Positions 35,929 to 44,653 of a DNA stretch of 64,000 nucleotides are shown one piece after another. The stretch is from Anaerostipes caccae L1-92 (GTDB lineage: Bacteria > Bacillota > Clostridia > Lachnospirales > Lachnospiraceae), in assembly GCF_014467075.1 (NCBI RefSeq), contig NZ_AP023027.1, positions 271,001 to 335,000 of the forward strand, in the 5' to 3' direction. The notes beneath the pieces are model-generated. The model saw nothing but the letters and a program-made list of their open reading frames with translations, was not told the origin of the DNA and ran no database searches. How positions within the stretch are numbered: position 1 is the first letter of the stretch; every line of letters starts with the position of its first letter. A program made the translations under genes and the position numbers.

Positions 35929-36626
35929 GCTTCCTCGTCCTCCTGTTCTTCATCAGAAAGCCCGTCCCCCTCGTCCTCGTCGTAATCGTCAAAATCGAAA
36001 TCTTCAAGGTCGGTGTCGCCCTTGACGTTCTGCTTTGGCTTCATAAACTTAAAATAATAGAACGCGCCCCCGCCGCCAAGAAGTGCCACGACAAGGAAAA
36101 GCACAAGCCCGCCTGTATTGCCTTTCTCTTTGGGCTGCTCTGTTGGTTTCTCGGTTTCCGGCTCCGCTTCCTTGCCGCTGCAAGCGGTCATGTTGTCCTT
36201 GCAGACAGGGCAGCTCACATTTACCTTTCCGGCTTCGCATTTATCGGTGCAACTGCAAACGGCGGGCGGGGCTGCTTCGGTGCTTCCGTCCTCCATGAGT
36301 GCCATAAGGTCGGCTTCGTCCACTTGATTAAGGAAATGTACGGTGTCCTCGCCCTCGTCGTCCCGGTCGATAAGGATATAAAAGTAATTGCCGTTTTTGG
36401 TCGTCACTGTGATAAGCTGCTTGTTGCCGCCGAAATCGTCTACAAGGGTCGCGTTCCCGTCCGGGGTAAGGGGTTCTTCCTTTTCGGGTTCCTCATAGAC
36501 AACGCCGCTGTCGTCGGTCGCGTCCTGTCCCTCCGGGGTCTGTGCAAAGGCGGTGACGGAAAAGCCGCCCGTCAGCATGAGGGCGGCGCAGAGTGCGGTC
36601 AAGGTTCTAAGGATTTTCTTATTCAT
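35925..36626 (-). CDS. DUF4366-like membrane-anchored surface protein
   Basis: A 233-residue protein; ATG 36626 follows GGAGG. A signal peptide ([20 protein letters not shown], cleavage probably after AFA) is followed by a domain with [16 protein letters not shown], a cysteine-rich part ([19 protein letters not shown]) and a membrane helix near 180-200 ([15 protein letters not shown]). The C-terminal cytoplasmic tail is extremely acidic. These features fit the DUF4366/CD1107 proteins of conjugative elements, which may belong to the mating channel or cell contact. Confidence 0.8.
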   Translation of the reverse strand: MNKKILRTLTALCAALMLTGGFSVTAFAQTPEGQDATDDSGVVYEEPEKEEPLTPDGNATLVDDFGGNKQLITVTTKNGNYFYILIDRDDEGEDTVHFLNQVDEADLMALMEDGSTEAAPPAVCSCTDKCEAGKVNVSCPVCKDNMTACSGKEAEPETEKPTEQPKEKGNTGGLVLFLVVALLGGGGAFYYFKFMKPKQNVKGDTDLEDFDFDDYDEDEGDGLSDEEQEDEEA

Positions 36627-36897
36627 TCTCGGTGTCCTCCATTTCTTCGGTGTCGTGGTCTGCGGGTTCTGCGGGGTAGCCCGGCGCGGCTTCCATGCCC
36701 GGAATACCGCCGCCGGAAAGCATAGCGGAAAGCTCATGCGGGGAAAGGCGCATGGAGCGCACAAGCTGTACGATTTGCAGGTTTTCCGCTTCGGTTTTCT
36801 GCGCTTCAAGCCCCCTTAATCTGTTCTGGTACTCGGTGATTTTCTCGCGGGTCTTTGCAATCTCTTTGTCGATACGTTCAATTTTGTTCATAGCCAT
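36619..36897 (-). CDS. DUF4315-like coiled-coil protein
   Basis: A 92-residue protein; ATG 36897 follows AAAGGAG by about 11 bases, and ATG 36891 is also possible. A coiled coil ([20 protein letters not shown] and onward) is followed by [14 protein letters not shown] and an acidic proline-containing tail. Matches DUF4315 proteins that precede DUF4366 in these elements. Overlaps the next gene by 8 bases. Function unknown. Confidence 0.8.
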   Translation of the reverse strand: MAMNKIERIDKEIAKTREKITEYQNRLRGLEAQKTEAENLQIVQLVRSMRLSPHELSAMLSGGGIPGMEAAPGYPAEPADHDTEEMEDTENE

Positions 36898-36931
36898 CAA
36901 TAAATTTCTCCTTTCTTTGCTCAAAAATATG

Positions 36932-39079
36932 TTAATTCCAGTTCATCAGCCCATAGCCTTTGATACAGGAGTAATTGACGGGGTAGCTCTTTATCTTGCA
37001 GGCGTCGCCGGAATTGCCCTCGACGGTATAGACGCGCTCCCCGTCCGTTCCGATAACAAGCCCCACATGGTCTGCGCTCCCGTCCCCGTCCCAGTCGAAA
37101 AAGATAGCGTCGCCGGGGGCGATATTCTCATAGCCCCTCGCGCCCCATTGCCCGCGTGACTGGAACCAGGGTACGCCCTGTGACTGGCACCCGGCAAAGC
37201 GCGGCTCGCTCTTTCCGGCTTGATTGTAGCACCATGAAACGAAACAGGCGCACCATTCCACGCGGCTGTTAAATCCGTACCAGCTCCAAAAGGGTCGCCC
37301 GCCCACGTTGCCGACTTGCCGCTTCGCAAGGTCTACAACGGCGGTGTTGCCGGGGCGTGTGCCGTTTACAAGCTGTACGCCGCTTAAATCCTCGGACGCG
37401 CCCATATCGGGGGAGCCGCCGCCGAAAATCAGCGGTTTGTTTCCGCTTGTTTCCAGATAGACGCGGTACATTTCAAGCTGCTGTGGCGTTAGAAGTTCCT
37501 CCGCAATCTCGGAAATGGGCTTGTTCGTCAGCTTCACGTTGAGGATATGGTACTCGTAGGGTACTTCCTCGGTGGTCGTTTCCCCTGTTTCCGGGTCTGT
37601 GCTTGTTTCTGTGCGGTAGCGGATTTCCGTTTCTTCTGTCAGCGTCAAAGTGTACTGCATGGCAAAGACGCGATTTAGCTCTGCCTGTGCGCTCTGCGGG
37701 GTGTAGGTCTGTAAAAGGGCGGTGAGGTAGGACGCTAACTCATGGGGGTTATGCCCGATACTGTCAAGGTCATAGCGGTATTCGTCATAGCCGGGGTGGG
37801 TGCTTTCGATATTGTCAATCTGCTGCTGAAGCTCGTTTTCCTTTGCGGCGTAATTGTTCTCCGTCGCCACAAGGTCGCTGTCCTCCGACGTGTAGGAAGT
37901 CCCAAGTATGCCGTTCATCAAGCCGGAGAACATGGAACCGCAAGAGGAAAGCCCCGCCGATACCATGATGAATAAGAGTAGCGCGGCAACGGCGATACAT
38001 ACGCCCGCCGGGTGCCGCCCTACAAAAGCGATTGCCTTTTTTGTTTCCTCGGCGGTCTTTTTTGCCGCCTTGCGGGTGTTCTCTGCGGCTTTCTGCGCCG
38101 TTTTTGCGCCGCCTTTCCTTGCCGACTTTGCATACTGCCGCTTGATTTGCTGCTTCTGCATGAAGCGGGAAAGGGGATTGCCCGCAATCTGCGGATTGTC
38201 ATGCAGGGCTTTATGGTACTGAAAATCCACATTCGCCTTGAACGCCGCTTTCTCTGCCTTTGCCGCCGCCCGGTAGGGTTTGAGCTTGTGGCTGTGGTAG
38301 CCCTCCTTGACTTTCCGCGCCCCGTACTTTGCGCCGCGCTCTGCCAGTTCTTCGGATTTGTGCGCCCCCTCAACGCCGGAATTGTCCTTTTCAACGGAAT
38401 GTATCTTGTTGTGGACGAAAATACCCGCTTCCTGTGCGGGGCGGGATAGCGGGTTATTGTGGGGCTTATTCTTTCCTATGGGCTTTTCCTGTTCCTCAAA
38501 ATGTAGGCGGGTCTTGCCTTTCCCGGTGGCTTCATCAAAGGTGCGCTCCCGTACAAGTTTCTTTTCTTTGGGGATAGCCGCCTTTGCCGCGTCCAGACGG
38601 TCGGCTGCTTTGTCCGATTTTCGGATATACCTTTCAAGCTCCGGCGTTGCCCGTTCCTCGTCGGTAAACTGCAAGCGGGAAGATTTTTCTTTTGCTGTGG
38701 CTTCTGCCTGTGCTTTCCTCGCCGCCTTTTTGCTCGCCTTTCTGGTACGCGCCCCGTCGATACGTTCCAAGACGCGCTCGGCTGCTGCGGTGTCCTGTTC
38801 CCGTTCTGCCCCCGGCGCATGGGGAAGCGGCGGCGTGTCGGTTAAGGGCGGGGAAGTTGCGCCGCCCGGTAGGGGCTGCGCTGCCTGTTCCGGCTGCGGT
38901 GGGGCTTCGGTCTTTGCAAAGTCCGCGTCCCTTATCCGCTTGCTGATACGTTTCTTTTTCCCGGTAGCGGCGTTTACCTCGACAGCCCCCTCGCGGGTCA
39001 TTTTCTGCGTGACTTTTTCACGCGCCTTATATTGTTTTATGTGTCTGTCCCTCCAATCCGCGCCCTTGCAAGGGCGCAA
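36932..39079 (-). CDS. CHAP-domain peptidoglycan hydrolase of the conjugation apparatus (CD1108-like)
   Basis: Up to 715 residues. A long basic, coiled-coil N-terminal half is followed by a membrane helix near residue 355 (GVCIAVAALLLFIMVSAGLS), a linker domain and a C-terminal CHAP amidase with catalytic Cys in EWCACFVSWC and His in ADHVGLVIG. Like VirB1/CwlT proteins it would open the wall for the mating channel. The start is unclear: the frame opens at TTG 39079 without ribosome binding site; GGAGGGAC at 39054-39047 points to an ATA codon at 39040; the first ATG is 39001. It overlaps the methyltransferase gene. Confidence 0.85.
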   Translation of the reverse strand: MRPCKGADWRDRHIKQYKAREKVTQKMTREGAVEVNAATGKKKRISKRIRDADFAKTEAPPQPEQAAQPLPGGATSPPLTDTPPLPHAPGAEREQDTAAAERVLERIDGARTRKASKKAARKAQAEATAKEKSSRLQFTDEERATPELERYIRKSDKAADRLDAAKAAIPKEKKLVRERTFDEATGKGKTRLHFEEQEKPIGKNKPHNNPLSRPAQEAGIFVHNKIHSVEKDNSGVEGAHKSEELAERGAKYGARKVKEGYHSHKLKPYRAAAKAEKAAFKANVDFQYHKALHDNPQIAGNPLSRFMQKQQIKRQYAKSARKGGAKTAQKAAENTRKAAKKTAEETKKAIAFVGRHPAGVCIAVAALLLFIMVSAGLSSCGSMFSGLMNGILGTSYTSEDSDLVATENNYAAKENELQQQIDNIESTHPGYDEYRYDLDSIGHNPHELASYLTALLQTYTPQSAQAELNRVFAMQYTLTLTEETEIRYRTETSTDPETGETTTEEVPYEYHILNVKLTNKPISEIAEELLTPQQLEMYRVYLETSGNKPLIFGGGSPDMGASEDLSGVQLVNGTRPGNTAVVDLAKRQVGNVGGRPFWSWYGFNSRVEWCACFVSWCYNQAGKSEPRFAGCQSQGVPWFQSRGQWGARGYENIAPGDAIFFDWDGDGSADHVGLVIGTDGERVYTVEGNSGDACKIKSYPVNYSCIKGYGLMNWN

Positions 39080-39996
39080 TACTCGGCGTTTATCTCAATG
39101 CCTATATAATGCCTGTCAAGCTGCTTTGCGGCTGCCCCCGTCGTGCCGCTGCCGAAAAAGGGGTCAAGCACAACGCCGCCTTTCGGACAGCCCGCCTTGA
39201 TACAGGTTTCGGCAAGTTTTGGCGGGAACGCGGCGAAATGCCCGCCCTTGTAGGGAACGGTATTGATAAGCCACACGTCCCGCCTGTTCCGCATGGTCGG
39301 CATGAGGGCTTCGTCGTAGTAGCTGCCGCTTCGCGCCCGGTTAAGCCCCTGTACGTTCCCCTGTCCGGGTACTTCGTCCGCATATTTCTGTCCCGCGCTG
39401 CGCCCGGTGCGGTACCGCGCCGCCGTTGTGGGGGCTAACGGCTCGGCTATGGCGGCTGCGTCATAAAAATACTTCTTTGACTTCGTAAGCAGAAAGATAT
39501 GTTCATAGCAGCGGGTAGGGCGGTCTTTCACGCTCTCCGGCATGGGGTTTTCTTTCTGCCAGATAATGTCGCTCCGTAAATACCACCCGTCAGCGCGTAG
39601 GGCAAAGGCTAAAAGCCAAGGGATACCGATTAAGTCCTTTTGTTTGCAGCCGGAAACGCGGTTGTTTCTTGCAATCTGCTGTCCGTTTCTGCCTTTCGGG
39701 TTCTTCGGGTCTGCATGGTAGCCTTTATTTCCTGTGCCGCAGTAGGTGTCCGCGATATTCAGCCAGAGCGTACCGTCAGAACGCAGTACCCGGCGCAGCT
39801 CGCGGAAAACCTCGGTCAGCCTGTCAATGTACTGCTCCGGCGTGTCCTCCCGCCCAATCTGCATATCAAGCCCGTAATCCCTAAGCGCATAGTAGGGCGG
39901 GCTTGTGACGCAACAGTGTACGCTTTCCTCTGGAAGCTCCCGCAAGGCATAGAGCGCGTCCCGGTTGATGATTGTGTCAGTTTTCAGCCCGTTCAT
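39037..39996 (-). CDS. Site-specific DNA methyltransferase
   Basis: A 319-residue amino-methyltransferase (N4-cytosine or N6-adenine). The catalytic motif TSPPYY is at residues 31-36 and the S-adenosylmethionine motif DPFFGSGTTG near 280, the order of beta-class enzymes. No restriction partner is near, so it is an orphan that probably protects the element from host restriction. It starts inside the ATGA overlap with the VirB4 gene and is embedded in the transfer operon. Confidence 0.88.
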   Translation of the reverse strand: MNGLKTDTIINRDALYALRELPEESVHCCVTSPPYYALRDYGLDMQIGREDTPEQYIDRLTEVFRELRRVLRSDGTLWLNIADTYCGTGNKGYHADPKNPKGRNGQQIARNNRVSGCKQKDLIGIPWLLAFALRADGWYLRSDIIWQKENPMPESVKDRPTRCYEHIFLLTKSKKYFYDAAAIAEPLAPTTAARYRTGRSAGQKYADEVPGQGNVQGLNRARSGSYYDEALMPTMRNRRDVWLINTVPYKGGHFAAFPPKLAETCIKAGCPKGGVVLDPFFGSGTTGAAAKQLDRHYIGIEINAEYCALARARIGGTDT

Positions 39997-42431
39997 GCTT
40001 CGCCCACTTCCTCCGGCTTCGTCGTCATTACCCGGTAAAGCTCGGTGTCTTTCGGGAAGCGGTCTACAAAGGGCAGCACCACGTTCCCGTAGAAGATAAG
40101 CCCCTCGCCCGCTTCGGTGTGGGTGACATACTTCATCTGCTGCGGGGAGATGTTGAGCTGCTTTGCAAGGATAGCCCGGTCGCCCGCCGCCTGATTGAGC
40201 ATGAGGACAAAATCAGAGTTTTCAAAGATATTCTCCACTTCGCGGGAAGCAAGCAAATCTTTGACGTTCTGCGTGATTGCTGTGGGTATGCCGCCCCATT
40301 TTCTGAAACGCTTCCAGATTTCAACGGAATAGGCGGCGGTCTGTTCCTCTTTCAAGAGAAGATGAAATTCGTCCATAAAATACCGGGTGGATTTCCTTTC
40401 TGCCCGGTTGACGGTGACGCGGTTCCATACCTGGTCCTGCACAATGAGCATACCTAATTTTTTGAGCTGCTTCCCAAGCTGCTTGATGTCAAAGCAGACA
40501 AGGCGGTTTGAAAGCTCTACATTCGTCCTGTGGTTAAAGACGTTAAGGCTCCCGGAAACATAAAGCTCCAACGCCGCCGCGATACGCGCCGCTTCCGGCT
40601 CCGGCTGCTTCAAAAGCTCGTTGTAGAGGTCGCCCAAGATAGGCATTTTCTCCGGGTCGGGGTCTGCAAGGAAAGGGCGGTACACGTTCCTAACAGCGCG
40701 GTCAATGACGGTCTTATCGACGGGCTGCAAGCCCTCCTTGCCGCCTATGACAAGCTCGCAGAGGGAGAGGATAAAGTCGGATTTCAGCGCAAGGGGGCTG
40801 TCGTCCTCGCTGTAATTGAGGTTAATATCCATAGGGTTCACATACTGGGGCTTCCCGTCAATGCCCTTGCCCGTAGGCGATAACCGTATCACTTGCCCGT
40901 CAAGCCGCTGCACAAGGGAAAAATACTCTGCTTCCGGGTCGCAGATAATTATGTCGTCGTCGGTAATGAGGAAAGCGTTTGTCATTTCCCGTTTGGCGGC
41001 AAAGGATTTCCCGCTTCCCGGCGTACCCAAGATTAAGCCGTTGGGGTTCTTTAGCTGCTTGCGGTCGCAGAGTATCATGTTGTTAGACAGGGCGTTTAAG
41101 CCGTAATACAAAGCCGCGCCCGTCTGAAAAAGCTCCTGCGTGATAAAGGGGATAAAGATAGCGGTGCTTGACGTGGTAAGCCCTCTTTGAATGGGGATAA
41201 GGTTCTCCCCAAGCGGTACAGAGGACATAAGCCCCGCTTCCTGTTGGTAGTCAAGGCGGGTTAAGGCGCAGTTGTTCTTCTGTGCAATGCCCGCCGCCGC
41301 GAATACGTCATTTTCCAGTTTCCTTTTTGTGTCTGCCATGTTCACCACAAGGAACGTCAAGAGGAACATTCTTTCATTCCGGCTCTGCAAGTCCTGTAAG
41401 AGGTTCTTCGCTTCGCTGCCGAAAGTGGCAAGGTCGGACGGGATTATATCCATGTCGTAGCCGCTGCGTACCGCTTTTTTCTGTTCTTCGATTTTCATTT
41501 TGTCAAGGTCGGTGATTTTCCGCTTGATTGTCTTTATGGCTTCGGTCTGGTCGATACTGTGGATATGCAGATTGACGATAACGCCCGTTTCCAAGTCCAG
41601 AATGTCAGATAAGATACGGTCGTTTAATTCCGGCGCAAGGATTTCAAGGAATGAAACCGCGCCGATTTTGCGCCCCATGCGGAAATACCGCCCCTCGCCA
41701 AAACGGAAAGAGGACGGGGCGATAAAGTCCTTTGTGGAAAGCCCGGACGGGGCAAGCCATGAAAAATCAAAGGCAAACTGCCCGCCCTCCGGGTGGAAAA
41801 TGCCATGCAGCATTTTAAGGCGTTCATAGCCTGTCATGGGGCGGGCAGACACGCCCAAGAGCTTAAAGTTGTTGAGTACGTCCGTTTCGATACGGGCAAG
41901 GCGGGATTTCGCCGCGCCCAGACTGTCGGCTTCAATGGCAAAGGTGATATATTTTGCTTTGACAAGCCCGTTGTTGCCCTTTGCAAGCTGGTTTTTCAGC
42001 ATATCCCGGTATTCTGTGCGGATAGAATTGAAAGCGTCCTCCTGTGCCGGGATATTGACCGCCTTTTCCGCTTCGCCGCGCTGCGTCCCCTGATTGATGA
42101 AAGAGAGCTGCACCGAAACGGAAGCGTCAAAGTAGTTGAGGAAGTCGCACCAGTTCTCAAAAATGGCGGTCTTGTCGTCTGCCTGTGCAAGCTGATAGTT
42201 AATATCTTCAAAGGCGACGGTCTTTGAGTATTTCCGTCCCGTAACCTTGCAGATACCGTCCGGGTACATCTGGATATAAGGGATTGTCTGCTGCGCGGTG
42301 TGCGCTTTCCCGTCGCCCTTTGCCTGTCTGATGATTTCCGCAATCTGCTTTTTCTCGGCGCGGGTGAGCTTGCGGGGCGGGTTAGGCTTTGCGCTTCCCG
42401 CCGCGCTGTTTCTTCGTGTTTCCTTTTGCAA
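39993..42431 (-). CDS. VirB4-like conjugation ATPase
   Basis: About 812 residues. The ATPase that powers the type IV secretion channel: Walker A is LGTPGSGKSF in the C-terminal half and Walker B is RYFMDEFHLLL. The start is placed at TTG 42431 because AGGAGG (42449-42441 on the minus strand) lies 9 bases upstream; an in-frame ATG at 42452 would overlap that site. It overlaps the end of the PrgI gene. Matches the CD1110-type proteins of clostridial elements. Confidence 0.9.
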   Translation of the reverse strand: MQKETRRNSAAGSAKPNPPRKLTRAEKKQIAEIIRQAKGDGKAHTAQQTIPYIQMYPDGICKVTGRKYSKTVAFEDINYQLAQADDKTAIFENWCDFLNYFDASVSVQLSFINQGTQRGEAEKAVNIPAQEDAFNSIRTEYRDMLKNQLAKGNNGLVKAKYITFAIEADSLGAAKSRLARIETDVLNNFKLLGVSARPMTGYERLKMLHGIFHPEGGQFAFDFSWLAPSGLSTKDFIAPSSFRFGEGRYFRMGRKIGAVSFLEILAPELNDRILSDILDLETGVIVNLHIHSIDQTEAIKTIKRKITDLDKMKIEEQKKAVRSGYDMDIIPSDLATFGSEAKNLLQDLQSRNERMFLLTFLVVNMADTKRKLENDVFAAAGIAQKNNCALTRLDYQQEAGLMSSVPLGENLIPIQRGLTTSSTAIFIPFITQELFQTGAALYYGLNALSNNMILCDRKQLKNPNGLILGTPGSGKSFAAKREMTNAFLITDDDIIICDPEAEYFSLVQRLDGQVIRLSPTGKGIDGKPQYVNPMDINLNYSEDDSPLALKSDFILSLCELVIGGKEGLQPVDKTVIDRAVRNVYRPFLADPDPEKMPILGDLYNELLKQPEPEAARIAAALELYVSGSLNVFNHRTNVELSNRLVCFDIKQLGKQLKKLGMLIVQDQVWNRVTVNRAERKSTRYFMDEFHLLLKEEQTAAYSVEIWKRFRKWGGIPTAITQNVKDLLASREVENIFENSDFVLMLNQAAGDRAILAKQLNISPQQMKYVTHTEAGEGLIFYGNVVLPFVDRFPKDTELYRVMTTKPEEVGEA

Positions 42432-42783
42432 TCGCTGATACCTCCTTTTCAAGTTTTCTCTGCCGTTCTAAGACGGAATAAAAGTTGTCTGTCCTGTATG
42501 GTCGTTCTTTGGGGGCTATGAATTTCGTCTGAATGATGTTCTTCACCACCACTTCAAGGGGCTGTCCATGCTTCTCATACATGGCAAAGAGGAAACAGGG
42601 CAGCATGACGGCAATCATAGCCATAGACGCAAGGCTTGTGCCTGTGCTGTCTTTGAGCAGAAAGAAAAGCGGCAAGCCGAACAGGAGAGCCGCCGCAAAA
42701 CATACAATCTGCCGTTTGGTAAGGTTGAACGCTACTTTTGTCTTGACTTTGGATAAGTCTTTGGGTACGGGTACATACGCCAA
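42382..42783 (-). CDS. PrgI family conjugation membrane protein
   Basis: A 133-residue protein with two adjacent membrane helices (residues about 28-75) and a positively charged C-terminus. The opening AYVPVPKDLSKVKTKVAFNL and TKRQIVCFAAA are typical for PrgI, a VirB3-like partner of VirB4. It overlaps the VirB4 gene. AAAGGAGG lies upstream. The 177 bases before it, 42784-42960, hold no gene. Confidence 0.88.
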   Translation of the reverse strand: MAYVPVPKDLSKVKTKVAFNLTKRQIVCFAAALLFGLPLFFLLKDSTGTSLASMAMIAVMLPCFLFAMYEKHGQPLEVVVKNIIQTKFIAPKERPYRTDNFYSVLERQRKLEKEVSAIAKGNTKKQRGGKRKA

Positions 42784-42960
42784 GTGAAAACCTCCTTTCT
42801 CTGGGTTTGGTGTTGCTGTAACTTCCCATAAGGGTAATCAAGGCAAAGGTCAATCTATGCCCTTTGCCCGCCCGTATTATATGGGGGTTATCCGCGTCAA
42901 GGTCGGGTCGTATTTTCGCCGCTTCGCTCTGAAAATCTCCACCCTGCCCTTGACACGCCG

Positions 42961-43830
42961 CTAATGCGCGGAGAATATCGACTTCGCCAGTGCGCCGGAT
43001 TTGAACAGGGAGAAACAGAGGATAACGGTATAGGCTGCAAGGGAGAATATCGCGCTGTGCAGATTGTCCGCTATTATCATGTTGTTTACCAGAACCGCGT
43101 AAATGCCGACGCATATCATAATGAGGAAGCCTTGAAAACCGATAGCGAACAGGGATTTGAGGTAGTTGTTTCCTATCTGCCCCCATTCCCGGTTCGTCAT
43201 TGTTGCAAACGGGATAGGCGATACCGAACAGTAAAGGTAAATCTCTATCATGCGCCCGTAGAGGATAACGGTTATCAGTACGGACATGATTTTCATGCAC
43301 AAGCTCACAAGGCTTGTTTCCATGACAAGTAAGAGCAGTTCGGGGATTTCCATAGCGTCAAGCCCGTCCTGCATGGAAGCAAGGGCGGCGGCAACATCAA
43401 TCTCTGTGCTGCCGCCGATTACCCCCGCCGCGCCGGAAACAACGTGCTGCGCCATATCGAACACCGCCATAGTGATGTCAAAGGTGTGCGTCACAAGGTA
43501 GACTGCCACAAACGCCTTGAACACCCACTTGAAGAACATGGAAGTGTCAACGTCGTGCATATTGTTCTTTTCCGTTACCATGCTGATAAGCTCATAGCAT
43601 AGGACGTAGGTAATGACAAGCCCCGCAATGGGTACGATTACATTCTCACTAAGGGTCTGTATCATGGAGAATATATTTGCGTTCCACCCTTGCGGGGTCT
43701 GCCCTACCTCTGCGGCGATAGTGCCGACTTTCTCGTTTACGTCCCCGAACATAGTTGACAGATTACCGTTTATGGCTCCTATGAGGATTTCCTTTATCCA
43801 TTCGTTAATCGCGTCAAGTATGCTCTGCAT
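42961..43830 (-). CDS. VirB6/TrbL-like polytopic channel protein
   Basis: A 289-residue membrane protein with about six hydrophobic helices, beginning with an amphipathic segment (ILDAINEWIKEILIGAINGN). The order pilin-like, this protein, PrgI, VirB4 is that of the Tn1549-type secretion system (CD0415/CD1112 proteins). It would form part of the inner-membrane channel. Confidence 0.85.
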   Translation of the reverse strand: MQSILDAINEWIKEILIGAINGNLSTMFGDVNEKVGTIAAEVGQTPQGWNANIFSMIQTLSENVIVPIAGLVITYVLCYELISMVTEKNNMHDVDTSMFFKWVFKAFVAVYLVTHTFDITMAVFDMAQHVVSGAAGVIGGSTEIDVAAALASMQDGLDAMEIPELLLLVMETSLVSLCMKIMSVLITVILYGRMIEIYLYCSVSPIPFATMTNREWGQIGNNYLKSLFAIGFQGFLIMICVGIYAVLVNNMIIADNLHSAIFSLAAYTVILCFSLFKSGALAKSIFSAH

Positions 43831-43849
43831 AAGCCTTTACCCGCGCTTC

Positions 43850-44065
43850 TTAACCGAACAAGCCGGAAAGCAGCGGTACAAGGGTCATGCCGATAAGGGC
43901 AACGCCGCCGCCCGCCATAAGCTGCTTCATGCCCTGGCTCTTCGCGCCCGGATTGTCGTTGCCGTAGCCCTCCATGAGATTGATAACGCCCCAGATACCA
44001 AGCCCGGCTCCAAGTGCTACAACAAGGGTCTGCAAAACGTCTACTGCGCTATTGAAAAATGCCAT
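43850..44065 (-). CDS. Maff2 family small membrane protein (pilin-like)
   Basis: A 71-residue protein with two membrane helices (VLQTLVVALGAGLGIWGVIN and GGGVALIGMTLVPLLSGLF), VirB2-pilin-like in layout. ATG 44065 is chosen over the longer frame because AAAGGA lies 7 bases upstream. It is followed by the VirB6-like gene after 19 bases. A hairpin terminator lies upstream (44136-44165). Confidence 0.85.
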   Translation of the reverse strand: MAFFNSAVDVLQTLVVALGAGLGIWGVINLMEGYGNDNPGAKSQGMKQLMAGGGVALIGMTLVPLLSGLFG

Positions 44066-44135
44066 AAATAAATCCTTTCTGCCGCGTCTGCGGCTGTCCG
44101 GCAAGCGGACAAAAGGCGGTCAGCGTATGCCGCCG

Positions 44136-44165
44136 CATAAAAAAACCGCCCTCTGGTAAAGGCGG
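44136..44165 (-). terminator. Terminator-like hairpin between the VirD4 and Maff2 genes
   Basis: On the minus strand GCCGCCTTT pairs with GGGCGG around ACCAGA and is followed by TTTTTTT. It would reduce transcription from the upstream pcfB-virD4 genes into the channel genes or act as an attenuator. Confidence 0.75.
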
Positions 44166-44348
44166 CTGTCCCCGCGCTGCGTAAGTTCTGCGGCGCGGCG
44201 GTATTCAGTTGTAGGGGGGTGCGGCTCCTGCCGCTGTGTGCTGCGCCGGAAAGTAGGGGCGCGTATCATGTAGCCGATATTGATATATGTGATTGCTTCG
44301 ATTCCTCCTTTCGGTGTCCCGCTGTGCTGCCGGACGGGTATTATTCAG

Positions 44349-44399
44349 ACTTGCGGGAAGTGAATAGCTTGCATAGCAAGGTGTTCGCTTCCCGCAAGT
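44349..44399. other. Long perfect-type hairpin in a 400-base gap
   Basis: ACTTGCGGGAAG pairs with CTTCCCGCAAGT, and inside it CTTGC pairs with GCAAG; with near-symmetry in between the stem spans about 51 bases. Two more small stems (GCTGCCGCAAGGCAGC, AGGGGAAGTGTAGCTTCCCCT) follow. The stretch 44066-44482 has no credible gene and may be an mRNA processing or small-RNA region. Confidence 0.65.
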
Positions 44400-44482
44400 T
44401 CACAAAGGGGTAGCTGCCGCAAGGCAGCGTAGGGGAAGTGTAGCTTCCCCTGTCCCCCCCTCCCCGGCGGTCTGCCATGCTG

Positions 44483-44653
44483 TCACTGTTGAGGGATAAG
44501 CCCCCGGCGCGTGACATACTCCGTTGCAAAACGGCGGTGTTCCGCTTCCTTTTCCCGCCAATACTCCCATAATGCAGCGTCGGCGGCTTCCGCAACATTC
44601 ATTAAAAACCGTTCAAGCTGCTTTTGTTTTTCCTCTGCGCTACGTTTCCTCAT
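44483..44653 (-). CDS. Small charged protein after the VirD4 gene
   Basis: A 56-residue highly charged helical protein (MRKRSAEEKQKQLERFLMN..). ATG 44653 lies within the end of the VirD4 gene, so translation is coupled. Similar small proteins occur at this place in related elements; no function is known. Confidence 0.6.
   Translation of the reverse strand: MRKRSAEEKQKQLERFLMNVAEAADAALWEYWREKEAEHRRFATEYVTRRGLIPQQ

Noticed and set aside
38307-39200. 297-codon plus-strand frame
   Set aside because: Antisense to the CHAP hydrolase and methyltransferase genes, with no start signal.
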